From contig OZ038380.1 in the NCBI GenBank assembly GCA_964036045.1, forward strand, positions 66,597,591-66,661,590: a DNA stretch of 64,000 nucleotides. Direction: 5' to 3'. The stretch is from Eutreptiella sp. 'Long Island Sound 2002' (taxonomy: Eukaryota > Euglenozoa > Euglenophyceae > Eutreptiales > Eutreptiaceae). The position numbers and the translations under genes are program-made. The notes beneath the pieces are model-generated. The model saw nothing but the letters and a program-made list of their open reading frames with translations, made no database searches and was not told the origin of the DNA. Shown here piece after piece: positions 35,538-48,062 of this stretch (position 1 is the first letter of the stretch; the number at the start of each line of letters is the position of its first letter).

Positions 35538-36311
35538 CTAATGCCGCAACGATATGAGGATAAAACCCAAATTAATTAGCGCTGTCGCCGCAGCTCTGCG
35601 TGTCCAATGTGCAGCGAACGATTCCACATCTAAATCCCCTAATTTAAACAGATGCTTACGCAACCAGCGTATAGTTAAACAGTTCATGGTTTCTGACGCG
35701 ATTTGTTTCCTGGGTTTGCGCAGTGACACGAACAACTCCTCTCCAGCATAATCCGCCGTGGCTTCAAGGTGAGGGCCAGACAACATTGTGGGTCAATGGT
35801 GTGTGGCTCGATCTTGTGCATGGGATAGCGTCCAACGTACCTCCTTCCTTTGCGTCCGCTAGCCAGAACCAATGGCTGCGCTGACTGATTGATGTCCCTA
35901 CGTGAACGCGCCAGATCCACGCCCCGTGAACGAGGCGAAAAACCGAAAAGAAGGAATGCCCTGAAGTCGTAGAGCCTCCTCAGAAGGCACAGGTTGTTCA
36001 TGCCTGACTTGTATCAAACGCCCTACGTTGTAAAAATGATTGTAATGAGGGACACTGACAAACCAATCCTTTTTTAAGTTGCGCAACATTCCTTCAAAGC
36101 GCAGTTGCGTAAAGCAAGGGAACAGGCAGACCGCAGAAAAGTCCATGCGACCAGCGTTTTGAGATTGCATACAAGAGAACTTCAATAGTTGCAGCGCCAC
36201 TGTACGTAGTGGAATCTGGTCAATCCTGTGCACAACCATATATTGTGCCAAACCCGCGTTGGGAGCAAGAAACGATGCAAACAGGTGCCACGCCGAATTA
36301 TAATGTTTCAA
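35538..36311 (-). pseudogene. DIRS-like tyrosine recombinase, frameshifted
   Basis: DIRS-type retrotransposons integrate with a tyrosine recombinase instead of a DDE integrase. Three minus-strand pieces in alternating frames join up. 36311 to about 36000 starts with a YNSAWHLFASFL helix of the core-binding type. About 36001-35790 reads LYDFRAFLLFG ... SRGVDLARSRRDI, where the first catalytic Arg is expected. 35786-35538 reads ETMNCLTIRWLRKHL ... FAAHWTRRAAATALINLGF, containing the HxxR box. The catalytic Tyr was not located. At least two frameshifts make it inactive. It lies just downstream of the RT/RNase H remains on the same strand, the order usual for DIRS elements. Confidence 0.72.
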
Positions 36312-36331
36312 GGTATCCCGTCACTTGACAA

Positions 36332-38403
36332 TCAGGGTTGGTCTTTGTTCGGATGCCCTGTGGTGTCAGTAGTACGTGCGCAAACATACACCAAAGTCAG
36401 GACAAACTGTGGTCTTGTCTCCACTCTGTCGGGCATCTTCAAGCGAAATGATGTGGTGTTTCGTCCGTACTTGACAAGCTTCATCAACAGGTTCCAACAG
36501 ACATCCCTGGGACGATATGGTAGACCCATGAGAACTCGAACTCCCGGCGTAGCAACGATCTGCGACACCACCTGAGGTATATGCTTGAACCGAGGAAAAC
36601 GCCGGGCTGGGGACATTGCTAACAGATCTTGCGAGAATACATCTACGGCGTAGACCCCCGGTTGTGGACCGGGACTGACGAACTTGCTGCACACCGCATT
36701 CGATGACCGTGCAATCCAGTTGATTTCCGGCGTTATCCATCTCCCAAACTCCTCCAAAATCCAATGCATCACATCCTCCGGGAATTGAGCCTCTGACGGT
36801 GTGCATCAAAGCCGGGACAACACGTCCGCTGGGTTGACGGAGGTGTGGACGTAAAAGGGCTGCATTGTGATGTCATTCTGTTGCGAGAACTTCCATAGTT
36901 GCAGAATTATTGCGTTGAAATGTGGCTTGCGACCTCCCTACTTGCTGAGATACCAGTAAGGTTCCGTTGAGTCCGTGAAGAAGCGAACCGTTGTGTGTCC
37001 CTACACGTATGCTGGAATTGTCATCATAGCTCCGTGAAACTCCTTGACATTGGCGTGCTCCTCCCTGTTCAGGAACCAGCCAAATGCTGCCTGGGAATCC
37101 CCCTGCAGAACGCCGCCCCATGCGAGATCCGAAGCGTCAGAGTACACTTCCGGAGTCTGTGTCATGGGCTCTGCGAAGGTGCGTCCCTTCCATGCATACA
37201 TATCGTCCGCTAGCTCTTTCAGTTTGACGTGCACTCGTGTTGGCATTTTGGCAACCGCTTCCCAACCAGCTTGTGCCGCCATCGCCACGTGTACCGCGAG
37301 ACTGTTGCTGAGTAGACGGATACGGGGCATAACAAAGAGAACCAGAACGGAAGCACAACGCCGGACCGTCGGAGCCGCGGAGTCCGCCAAGCGATTCAAG
37401 TCCTGAAAGATGTCCTGCAGCCGCCTTGAAGGTACTGTCATGCATCCCTCTCTAAAATTCAACATCAAGCCAAGGATAATAAGCTCCTGTGAGGGCTCGA
37501 GCATGGAATTAGGGACATTGATCAGGATCCCCAACAGCCATAAAATGTGAACCAAATACCGCGTGTGTTCCAAACATTCTATATACGACTCCCCGCGTAT
37601 AATCCAATCGTCAACGTGGACCCCCACTAACGCGCCCCTTGCATGTAATGCGTTCATGATGGGTTGCATGAGTGGTTTCCATTCCCGTGGAACATCATTC
37701 AGCCCAAATGGCAAAACACACCAACCGTAAAGCTGCCACCAACAAACAGTCCAGGATACGGTTTATCACGTGCGTGTCTACCCTTCTGGAAATACGCAAT
37801 CTTGACGTCTACCTTGCACGTATATTGACCTCGCTTCAAAAAGGGTAAAATGCCCCACAGTGTCACGAAACAAAAATATGTTGTGCTAACGAACTCATTC
37901 ACTCGCTTAAGGTTCATGATCTGTCGTCTGCCACCCTCACAGTGTGCTTCATCTTTTGCGTTATCCATAGCAAACATGCTTGCACAACAGCAGACCTCGT
38001 GTGGTTCGCCAACCTCCATGCACCCTTGCTTAACGGCGTCCAGTACATGCTGTACCAACTCAGGATCTCACACCTCCGCTGAAGAGGAATGCGGCCGAAA
38101 ATCTGCAGAAGGATTCTCAGGATCAAAACTGTCCACCCAATCCAAGCGCAGACCTTCGCGAATCACCGACGTCGCGCATGTATCATTCAATTACTCCCAC
38201 TCTGCTAACTGAGGACAGCATCACATAAACAGCGGTAAGTGTGGTTGCAACGGCGGCAGCACGCGGATCGGCTCCGCTAGTAAGTGTTCAGCTGACAGCT
38301 CAATGCGGTGTGCGGCCATCCACCTTCTCTTTCGGTGGTACAAACCCTTGGGTGTAACCTTTGACTTTGCCTTTGCCGCCTTTATCAGTCCTACAGTGAA
38401 CAA
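36332..38403 (-). pseudogene. DIRS-like reverse transcriptase/RNase H with methyltransferase-like C-terminus
   Basis: From 38403 down to about 37716 one frame carries the RT N-terminus: SVIREGLRLDWV, then RRQIMNLKRVNEFV and GQYTCKVDVKIAYFQ (first RT aspartate). It is crossed by TGA, TAA and TGA codons. A one-base deletion near 37716 shifts to the frame 37714-36332, with LPFGLNDVPREW, the catalytic HVDDWIIRG, and a DIRS-type RNase H: VYSDASDLAWGGVL, FFTDSTEPYWYL, then NPADVLSRL. In-frame stops occur at 37001-37003 and twice more before 36800. The last part (GVYAVDVFSQDLL ... RVLMGLPYRPRDVCWNLL) resembles the DAM-type methyltransferase-like domain found after RNase H in DIRS elements. The element is dead but recognisable over its full RT/RH length. 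Confidence 0.8.
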
Positions 38404-41400
38404 AACGACCTGTCGATCAAAACGGACGCCAAGGCGTCGGTGGCGTCAACGGACTGTAACTTCGATCTGTTATGTCTTTCTCCATATTACTGCGTGTTTG
38501 CAACAAGGACATGTCATCTTTAGAGAGCAGCTCCACCGTATTTGCTGGTTACTCAAAACGTTTATCAAGCACCATGCGTCCTTATACTTGAATACTATAG
38601 TTTAGCGCCCCCAGAATGACAAAGACATTCTCACAAAGAACCAACCTGGTTGGGGCTTCTGGCGCCACAGATGTGTGGCTTTCACAAGCTAGTACCACAC
38701 CCAACACCCACATTGCAGCGTTGACCCGTTTTTCTCAAAGTCGCTTTCCTGCATCGGCCCAGGGTTCATGTGTAGAAGCATTATTCACAGCTACCCGGTG
38801 GAACTCCTCAACCACTGGTAGGTGTTTTATAATCTTCTTATGTCAAAAACTGTCCTGCAGCACCTCCTTTTCTTCCAGGAGCGTTGTCTCTGGGCTTCTT
38901 CACGCCACACGACCGTGGACTCCTTGTCCAACACGGGGCCTGCTTGATCCTTTGGACAACTCATGCTTTCGAACGCCAACAAGACATCTCCGCCATGTGA
39001 CGCTGAACTCGGGCGTCCAATATCTTCACAACTTAAGGTGAGTAAGGCATCACGTACCAGCGGTATCCTCTGTTTCACAGTTGCTAAACTCTTTTTGTCT
39101 GTAAGCTTCGCGTACAGCGTGGCAGGTTACAATTCGCCCCCCAGGTGACTTGAACCGAGTGAATCTTCCATTTTCTTCAATTTCCAACCAACCAAATTTC
39201 CAACCAATAAATCCAGCAGAGACTCCCAAGCTCACAACCCACTCAAGTCACTAAGAGCACGGCAATGAGACAAACAATTCCAATTGACAGCCCAATGACG
39301 AAATGACCCAAGAATCCAATACGGTCCAACAATGATCCAACCAAAAGTTCAATAATGGTCCACAGAAACCCACAAATGATCCACAAATGAGCCACGGTCC
39401 AGCAATAGTCAAACACGGGTCCAAGACAGGTACAAATGGTCCACTAGTGCACACGGGACGAGCACGGGTCCAAGGACAGTCCAAACGGGCACAAGGTAGG
39501 TCCACCCTTTAGAAAAAGAAAAGAATTCACAAGCGTGAGTAAGACTCAACCTACTCTTCTGGTCGGACCACATGCAATGCAACGACGAAGAGTTCATGGG
39601 CACGGGCATTATCCTATGGACTTGAGTCATGGATGCAAAAGTTTAAACCAAAATTCACACTACTTCTACCCGTCGTCATGAATGGTCTCACCGGGGGTGG
39701 AGGAGTGGGAAGAAATGAACGATACCGCCGTCGGGCCAACCCCAAAGAGCAAATGAGTCACACTTGAGTCTCCGGACGTCTTGACTGGACCAACATGAGG
39801 GAAGGAAGTGCACATGCACGTACATGGTCACATGGGGCATCTAAACGCACCAACAAAGGCACCAAACCATGACCCGGTTAGCTCTTGGGATCAACAACTA
39901 ATCTACTGCAAATTAACAAATGAGCAATACACCATTGAAATGGAGATCCACCTCTTGGCAAAGAAGCACACAATAGGCCAATGGCCTCCCGGGCTACTCA
40001 TGGGACCTAACCTCCACTCAAAGACAGCACCTGCATGGAGAGATGATCCCACCCAAAGAGAGCACGTGCATGGAGAGTTGGTCTCATCCGGGAGAGCCGG
40101 AGAGAGTACATGCATCGCCTAACCATGCCCGAGAAGAGATCTTCCCGAACCAAATCCCTTGAGAGAGATTTACATATCCACCATGATAGAAGGAATTCAT
40201 GGGAAGAGAGTTTCGCCTAGCCTTGACCCAAGAGAGCATGCATGCACTTGGAGAGTGAGTGGCGAAAGCTCAACCAATACCTATCCTTGAGTCTAAACAC
40301 AAGACGGCAAAACCAAGGCATGTCCTAATTAGATAACTCCCAAGCCACGGGCACTTGAAAAAAAGTGAAAGAGCCCAAGAGTCTCAAAAAATCAAAGACA
40401 ACGGTCCATTGGCATTAAATGCTCAATTTACGTCTTGAGGGGTATGATGTATTGGGAGAGAGTGGGAGAGTGAGGGAAAGCACCAAATCTACCTTGGGGA
40501 GAGGAGACACTATATGTTCACCTTGACCCTGTAATTGTGGGCACCACCAGGGTTTGAGTCACACGATGAATGAACCATGCATGAATGACAAATGCAATGT
40601 CAACTCTTAGAATGAATGCATGAGACCTCAAAACCAAATATGGTGTGGCACCCCAATGGAATCCAATTGCAAGGCAACAACCAATGTATTCCATGACCAG
40701 CGGTGCGCCTACCTCGGCCACTTCCACTTCAACTTCTCTTCCACTAGGGCTCCTCCAGCCTCCAGGAACTCGTGATCCCCCATACACGTAGGCGTGGCAC
40801 TGCCAAAGCAGATGCGCCCATTAACGTGTACCACTCTCCTCTCAGGTGCACTGATGCACCAAAGGGCCACAGCCCGTATGGGCAGAGGCACCACACCAGG
40901 GTTTAGCCAGATCGCAATTCCGGGCCTTCTATCTTACACTGGAGTTGCCCTAGCTTCCGATCCGTATCCATTTCGGTAACAGGATAGAGCTAACACTATG
41001 AGCACCAAACTGGAAGGGTATTCGATTGGCTGGCCTGCATTACGGCGCGACTACAGACGGCGCGCGCACACACACAGCAGCAGCCAATCGACGAATCGGA
41101 AATCCAAATGTTAGAACCAATGCTGCCCAACCGCAGAATTGGAAAAAATCAATGCAACATCAAAAATGCAAAGACAAAACTGAAATCTGCGGTCGAAATT
41201 AATTCTGGGATTGAAATCTGGGATGGGAATCAAATGCCGAGATCGCATAATAATTTACACCTGAAATGGCACACAAGAAGCAACATGAGTGTGCAAAGAA
41301 GAAATGGGCAACAAACATGGATTCTGACATCGCTATGCCCCAAATATTACACCCCACCCCCTGACTCAGAGATCCCCGATGCTCTGACACGCCAAAGCCA

Positions 41401-42874
41401 GAAAACGAGGGTCAGAGCCATGAAAATGAGTACAAACAAGCATCATTGGGCGGGTGGGTGGTTGCACAATCCCCACGGGTGTGGGCATTGCAGAAACACT
41501 CCCCTCCCTAGCCCTGAACACCATGCATAACTCAAATGCTGGTGTTTAGGCGATAAACTACCTATGCAAAGCCCCCTACATGTGCCATCGACACCCCCCT
41601 CCCTAGCTGCAAATTTCCGGCGACATGCCAAGCCGCAGCGGAACAATGCCACCTAATGGCGCGAAGGGGATTCAACGAGCAGAATGAGAGTCATAACTTG
41701 CTAAAACTGCACCTTGAGGTCACCAAAGACAATAAATGGAGCAAGTATGGAAACATTTTTTCTTCGGAAATTTTTTTCCGGGCTTTTTTTTCTTTTTCTT
41801 CGCAAAGTATATCAGTTGGGACCTAGGTGGAAGCAGGAAGGAAACAGATGCCATGGTTGCATCAGGTATGAGTTTCGAAGTGGGTAGGTACTCACAAAAT
41901 TCTCCAACTCAACGATATGTCAAAAAAATAGCAGAAACATGGTTTTTGACCCTGGCTAACCCTACCTTAAACACATTTTTTACGAGGGTCTACCGTGGGC
42001 CGCTGGTGCAAATTGAATGCAAACAGACCCCACGGTTGCGTCAGGCATGCCGAAAAATGGTCGAGCATCCGTCCAGAATGTCCCCAGGTACCACCAACTT
42101 GGAGGAATGAAAAATCAAAAGTTTGCTAAAATAGTAACATTTGTTACGAGAAAATAGCGAAGCGGAGAGATGGGATCTCCAAATAGGGCAATCTTCGAAG
42201 GAAACGGACCTCACCAATGCGATCACCGTGCAGAAATATGGTCGGGGACGCTGAGGAAACGCAAAACGGGGCCGGTGGGGAGGAGTTCTAAAAGTCTAAA
42301 TTTGTAACTAAAAATAGCACGGATTTCTGAAAATAGAACGTGGTGTTCTAAAAAAAGAAACACCCATTTTTGGAGGAATATGCGTCCCCCAAGCACGATT
42401 GGCGGCCCCCATCGCGTCTGGCAACCTCAAATTAGGGGCGGGAGGTCAAACAACATAAGCAATCAGCGCGTCAAGCTCAAATCTATCCCAAGTGCCCAAA
42501 GTGGTGGGCACACCATGGAATAGGCAGTGAAACACCCACAACAATAGGAAAACAATGGCATGGTTGCATCCGGCAACCCAAAATTGGGGGGGACATGCAA
42601 TACCGGGATGAGGAGGACATCACAATGCAAATGAGAGGAGTACGTCAAACAAGTGGAAAAGACATGTGGGTAAGAGAGACGACCAGCATCAATGACTGGA
42701 AACGGATAAGGGCAAAGGGGTCATATGGCAAAGGGTTCAAAGCATCAATGGGAGGCTGCCTGAATAAAGTGTGAAGAGATGGCATTCCACTCAAACGGGG
42801 AAAATTCGATGAAAAAACTTGCTGGAGGGGCAACCTGCCAATAGTTCGTACAAAAATAGAAAATGAACAATAAT
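38404..42874. other. Region without a recognised gene between DIRS and Ty3 remains
   Basis: No motif-bearing gene. 38404-39240 lies upstream of the DIRS RT and could hold its degraded gag; no motif supports this. 39280-39510 is an imperfect cluster of GGTCCA/CAATGATCCA-type motifs. 40430-40460 has a purine tract followed by ATGATGTATT that resembles a retrotransposon LTR edge, with no partner found. 41000-42874 shows only scattered short frames. Confidence 0.4.
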
Positions 42875-43872
42875 TCAGCGCAAATCTGACAAAGACACAA
42901 CAATCCCTTTCTGACGGTCGTACCAAGCCCATGTGTCGTTGATATTATGCAACAAAGAGCCTGCATAATGCCATTCAGGTTCGGGGAACCCCCGAAATTT
43001 GACTCGCCACTGTCGCTTCCCCCTAACGACACGATCCTCCAAAACACGCTCCACCACGTAGTCTTCGGTCTCAATCAACCCTTCCCTATCCGTATAATAG
43101 TGCAAAGGCACTTTCTTGTCGTCCTTGTAAGGGACGTAGGGCTTCAATCGCCGAGAAGTGAAGATCTCTTCCCTTCCTCGGATCCTTACACCCCGGGTGC
43201 CTGGTGAGATGCATCTCAACACTTCAGAAGGGCCTTGCCAAACCCTTTCGAGCTTGCCATGCACAGGAGGTTCTACAATACGATTACGTGCCCATACACC
43301 GTCCCCCGGCTTGAACGATTGCTCCGGATGTTTGGCCAAAAATTTCGCAAACTCCTTGGCATGCAGGTCTTCAAGGCGCTTTCGGACTTCAGCACGTTCG
43401 TCCACCATGCGACCAAAAAAATGTCCTGCATCATCAGCCGCATCCTGTAGGGATCCGGGCAAACAATCCCCTCAACCTACAGGATCTCTCCCAAAGAGAA
43501 GTCGATGTGGGGAGTACCCACTGACTGCCCCCGGCAAATCGTTCAAAGCCCAAAGGGCTAATGGCAAGCTTTCCACCCAGCAGTGCTAGCTGGAACCCCC
43601 GCGCTGCTCAAGGTACTGCCTAAGTGAGTTTTCAATACTTTGGACGGCTCGTTCAGCACGTCCGTCGCTCTGTGGTCGGTAGGCCACCGAGCTGTGTTGT
43701 TCAACTCGACTATTGGCAAACAAATTCTTCAAAAATTCAGAGTTGATAATGGACGCATTGTCACAAATGAACTCTTTTGGCAACCCAACCATATGGACGC
43801 ATCCATCCAAAAACGGAGAAGCAGCATTCTTACTGTCCAATCCCTTTTCTTGACAACGGATTGCCAATCCAT
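42875..43872 (-). pseudogene. Ty3/gypsy integrase 3' part with chromodomain (chromovirus fragment)
   Basis: A single minus-strand frame runs from about 43867 to 42875, broken only by a TAG and a TGA in the 43465-43590 interval. It contains the second half of the integrase core (ICDNASIINSEFLKNLF, then AYRPQSDGRAERAVQSI with the catalytic Glu), the GPY/F-like region with SFKPGDGVWARNR and RLKPYVPY, and a complete chromodomain (DYVVERVLEDRVVRG, QWRVKFRGFPEPEWHYAG, then WAWYDRQKG). The upstream part of the element is cut off exactly where an unrelated LTR begins at 43873. The chromodomain should bind methylated histone tails and steer integration. Sister families lie at 45929-48062 and 57861-63626. 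Confidence 0.85.
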
Positions 43873-44217
43873 TGTAAGGCTTTAGTGCACTCTATATTTT
43901 CGCTTTTTTCAGTGCAAAATCCTGATATATGTACACTCACAGAAATCCACGATCTCAGCAATGTTTTGGACAGTGTTGGTATCAGTGGATCAGGAATTTC
44001 TGTAGTTTTACATTGATGGTGTTTTGACCATTTTCTGTACTATAAAATTGAGTTTGCGTCGGCAACGGCCAGTCCTGAGATCGCGCGCGACGATCCAGAA
44101 AATCTCGATTTCTGATGATTTGTAAGAGTTTTCAATCAGTTTTATTGTTTAGATTAGGTGTATATCAGTTTTAAGACTAAGCGATGTTACGGCACTATAG
44201 CTACGCCGTTCCGTGCT
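43873..44217 (+). repeat. LTR, 5' copy of a short LTR element
   Basis: Starts TGTAAGG. It is repeated, with about 20-30 scattered differences, at 45585-45928. Both copies share TTTTCGCTTTTTTCAGTGC, GTTGGTATCAGTGGATCAGG, TATAAAATTGAG and TTTTATTGTTTAGATTA blocks. TATAAAATTG (about 44040) is a possible TATA box. The 3' boundary is set only by where the copies stop matching. The conventional terminal CA is not evident, so the true LTR could be longer. Confidence 0.8.
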
Positions 44218-45574
44218 AGTTGTTTTGGCCCAAACAGGCCATGTTCACGATTTTTTATAAAATCGTAGGTAGCTCAGATCCTGAAGTTACATGCACCGAA
44301 TGACAGCCCATCAGTTGGGCTTTGCATGCATATGTTGATTGGGTTCTCAAACGCGTCGGTGCACCGGCACCACGCGTTGGGGGGAGACCTGTGTTCAATG
44401 TGCATTTATGCATTGTTTTGCTTATACTTCAATGTTATATGTCCCCCTTTGTTCATATCTTCCTTAGGAAAAGAAAGGGACCATTTCGAAATCACTCTCG
44501 TGACTTCCTTGAATGCGTAGTATGTTTCTGTCGCCTTGTGTCGTCGCCTTTGGGATACATTTTTGGGTTATTTGAAGGAAAACCTGGGCAAGGTTCAAGG
44601 AAAGCATGTTCAAGGTTACTCATTTCCAAAAATGAAAAGAATTCAGAAACGCCCTCAATGACGACGACGACGACGACGACCACGTTGAAGACGACAACCA
44701 CAACGACGCAAACATCGTCGTTGAGATCTATGGAGCAATTTGTAAACCCCCAAATCATGTTCAAGAAGGTCCTTGGTGCCAACACCATTTAAGGACCATT
44801 TGACTATTTTGAGCCCTACTACAAGGACATTGATGACCAAGGAGACCTTCAGCACCGCGCTGGGAGTGCGTAGCGCTGGAGAACGAGCTGCACCGCGATT
44901 ATTCCAATGGTGTCAGCGCGTGATAGTTTTCATTTGATTACTCGAAGTTTGGTGCCATGAAAAAAGTGCCATGGACCTTTGGATGGTTCTCAAGATTGTA
45001 TCCTGATCATTGGTGAGTTTTCAACCTCCAGCAAGGACGACAGCGCTGCCCACATCCTGCAGATTCTGGAGTGGTCAATTTGGAAGTCAGAAATATGAAG
45101 ATTCCAAAAAGAAAAATAATTCATTGTATGGGCCAAGAAGATTGGTGACCAAAATTGTAATCATAATAACTATGGGCCATGAGAAATGGTCCTATTGGTT
45201 ATTTCTGTATTATATTATATGATCCGTGGACGATTTTACAAACTGTGAATTTTTCTGATTTTCTTTGTGTTGTCTTTCGTTTTAGGGTCAGGACATCTCA
45301 GAAGTGCATTTTTCATTCTTTGTTTGTTTACTATTTTTTTTCACTGTTTGTTTTGGAGAAAAACACATGTTTCTCCGGGTTCTCTTGGGAGAATCAGCCC
45401 TAGACACACCCATTTTCTGGCCGGGTGTGTCTGAGCTTGGGAGGGGAGTCTTAACCCGGTAGAACCTTGTGGTTGCTAACACCCGACCCAAATGCTTTGC
45501 ATTTTTCCCGCCCAATTTTTTAGTTGCACTACACCTTCTTTGTGCTTTTCAGCCTGAGATTTGTCTCAGGACTT
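44218..45574 (+). mobile_element. Interior of a non-autonomous LTR element
   Basis: About 1.36 kb between two direct LTR copies. No RT, RNase H or integrase motif occurs, so this is a TRIM/LARD-like non-autonomous element or an internally deleted copy. A (ACG)n run at 44660-44682 would encode poly-Asp in one frame. Two polypurine tracts of the form GGGAGGGGAG are present, one at about 45438-45447 and one at 45575-45584, the latter directly abutting the 3' LTR. Confidence 0.65.
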
Positions 45575-45584
45575 GGGAGGGGAG
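45575..45584 (+). promoter_or_regulatory. Polypurine tract (plus-strand primer site)
   Basis: GGGAGGGGAG immediately followed by TGTAAGG, the start of the 3' LTR. The same arrangement occurs at 49211-49222. This is where reverse transcription would prime plus-strand synthesis. Confidence 0.75.
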
Positions 45585-45928
45585 TGTAAGGTTTTCATGC
45601 GTCCTAAGTTTTCGCTTTTTTCAGTGCAAAATCCTGATACATGTACACTCACAGAAATCCACGATCTCAGCACTGTTTTGGACAGTGTTGGTATCAGTGG
45701 ATCAGGAATTTCTGTAGTTTCACATTGATGGTGTTTTAACCATTTTCTGTACTATAAAATTGAGTTTGCGTCGGCGACAGCCAGTCTTGAGATCGACGGC
45801 ACCGATCCAGAAAATCTCGATTTCTGACAATTTTTGAGTTTTCAATCAGTTTTATTGTTTAGATTAATTGTATATCAGTTTTAAGACTAAGCGAATGTTA
45901 TGGCACTATCGCGGCGCCGTTCCGTGCT
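45585..45928 (+). repeat. LTR, 3' copy of the short LTR element
   Basis: Direct repeat of 43873-44217, matching along its whole length up to TTCCGTGCT. It then runs without a spacer into the RNase H C-terminus of a different Ty3/gypsy element. The sequence left of the 5' copy is minus-strand integrase, so the two flanks do not come from one insertion site and no target-site duplication is visible. Confidence 0.8.
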
Positions 45929-48062
45929 CGTGGGCCTACCCTGCGGGGCTGGCGGATGACACCAACTTGCATGGTTCGGACGCCGACCTCAAGGAGTATG
46001 AGGGCTGGGAAGCCGAGGAAAAGGCCCGAAATGATGCCCTGATTCATCGGCTGTCAATATCTCGCGGAGGGGCTGTGTCTGGACCCCGGTGCAGCCAGAC
46101 GGCCAGGTCCCATGGTCACTGCAACGGGTACAGAAATCTGCGCACGGCCAGCCACTACCCCTGCTTTCCTTATGAGTGCGCTAGCGTAGAAACGGCCACT
46201 CCGGACAAGCCAGATGCCCAGAGGGCAGCTTATGCTCTGCTCCTTCCGAAATACAGGGCCCAGGTGACTTCGGACCCCCTTCCTGCTGATCGGCCACTCA
46301 CTGCAGACCTCTTCGGTGTCCTGATTGCCTGGATCGCAATAACATTAACACGTGTGGTGTCCTGAATCTCCTGCACAGTGATCCTGATGATCCTGACTCT
46401 GGTTCTGAGGCTGAAGAGTCCGTGGGTCCTGAGCTCTTTAAGGATCCAGACCTCCATGGTATGGCCCATGTGATGAGGGAGTCTCCTCATGCTCCCCACG
46501 CCCTGATTGCTTCTGTCACATCGGTCAATGTGTCCCAGCCGTGTAGTATCTTGTATGAGGATTGGGAACCATACTACGCTGAGGACCCCGACCTGAAAGT
46601 CATGCTGGACTGGGGTATCAAGAAAAACATTGAGTATGGAAAGTACCGGTGGCATGAACCACAATGGGGACACCCCAATATCAGGTTCGATGGCAGGGCA
46701 GTGGTTCCTGTGGCCATCCTGAGCAAGGTAATGGAAACAGTCGGCTACTTTGGACATCCAGGTACCCCCGAAACCCTGGAACTGTTCAAGCGACAGTTCG
46801 ATGTCCGTAATCTGTCCGACGATGACCTGCGGGACAGAGTGAATGAGTTTGTGGATGCCTGTGTGGTATGTGCACAGTCTAAGGCACAAAGGGGCCCACA
46901 TCCTGACTCATGTGAGTCCATTTCTGTGCCCTCGTATCCCTTTGCATCAGTGGCCATGGACTTTGTATCTCTGCCCTGAATTTAAACATCCTGAAATAGG
47001 GCTGAAGGTGGATTATGCGATGGTTATCGTGTGTCAGTTGACAGGTCATATCCCGGCCACCCCATGCAGACAAGAGGGACTGACGACCCATAAAGCCGCC
47101 GCCCTGTTTCTGCACTATTGTGCTTTTTTTTACGGGGATGGCCAGGGAGATACATTCTGATAATCAGTCCATCATCTCCTCAGAGTTCTTCGATGCCCTG
47201 TGTGGTCTTGCTGGCATTACCCAGGCCAAGTCTATAGGGTATAGACCACAGAGTAATGGGCGTGCGGAGCGGGCAGTCCAGTCTATTATCAATGCCTTGC
47301 GGCTATACTTAGTGTTCCGCAAGATGGACTGGGTATATGCCCTGCCATTTGCCCTGTGGGGTCGTAATAACCTACCGGGCCCCATCGTACCCTACTCACC
47401 GCACCGGCTGGTTTTCAGCTGGGACCCTATCGGGTTTGGCGAGGTACCCCCCCTGACCGTGGATACCAGGGTGGAGGATGCGACCGAGTGCTTCCGCAGG
47501 GCTCACGACGAACGCCAGCTCATCCAATCAAAGTTGGTTGACCTCCATGCCCGGGAGTGCCAGGCCTTCCTAAAAAAACACCCCCCTCTGCAGTTTAAGG
47601 GAGGAGACCGCGTATGGGTGCAAAACAGGACCGACCAGCCTGGCCTACATCCCAAGCTGGACAGGATATGGCAGGGCGCTCCAGAGATCCTCTGTAAGAT
47701 TTCCACCAATACATACTTAGTAAACCTGAATCGTAAGGAGGTCATTCTGTGGGTGGGAAGGCTAAAGCCCTATATACCCTGATGGGATGGTGTGAACCCC
47801 CCCCTCCATCATTACTCCGAGCGTCGGGATCTCCACGACAACTCCTATGTTGTCCAGGATGTCCTGGACCATGAGTACAGGGGTACGGTTCGAGGAAAAG
47901 CAAAGAAGTCCAAACAGCCCTTCGAAGGCGCCAAATCTTGGTGGAAAGTCAAATACCGATGGTTGTGACCGGCCCAAATGGCATGATGTCACTGCTTCCC
48001 TGCATGACATCAATAAAGACTGGCTGGACTACAATCAGCGGCATCACATCACGATGTGTCCA
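45929..48062 (+). pseudogene. Ty3/gypsy pol 3' half: RNase H end, integrase, chromodomain
   Basis: Begins abruptly inside the RNase H to integrase linker (WAYPAGLADDTNLHGSDAD). In order: a linker (45929-46365), a second frame (46422-46979) with SILYEDWEPYYAEDPDL, the zinc-binding HPGTPETLELFKRQFDV ... CVVCAQSKA, and MDFVSL, where the core starts. The next frames hold VDYAMVIVCQLTGH, then HSDNQSIISSEFF (second D) and GYRPQSNGRAERAVQSI (catalytic E), which lie in one long frame 47120-47782 ending in GRLKPYIP. A chromodomain follows at about 47808-48062 (NSYVVQDVLDHEYRG, SWWKVKYRWL, a frameshift, WLDYNQRHH). Frameshifts and stops make it inactive. Shared sequence shows it is the same lineage as the minus-strand copy at 52421-55638. 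Confidence 0.85.

Noticed and set aside
43974-43990. tRNA-Met primer-binding site (TGGTATCAG...)
   Set aside because: The motif is present inside both LTR copies, not directly after the 5' LTR, so it cannot be the primer site of this element as placed.
44492-44855. Poly-Thr or poly-Val proteins around 44.6-44.8 kb
   Set aside because: They are readings of the (ACG)n repeat in different frames and strands inside a non-autonomous LTR element.
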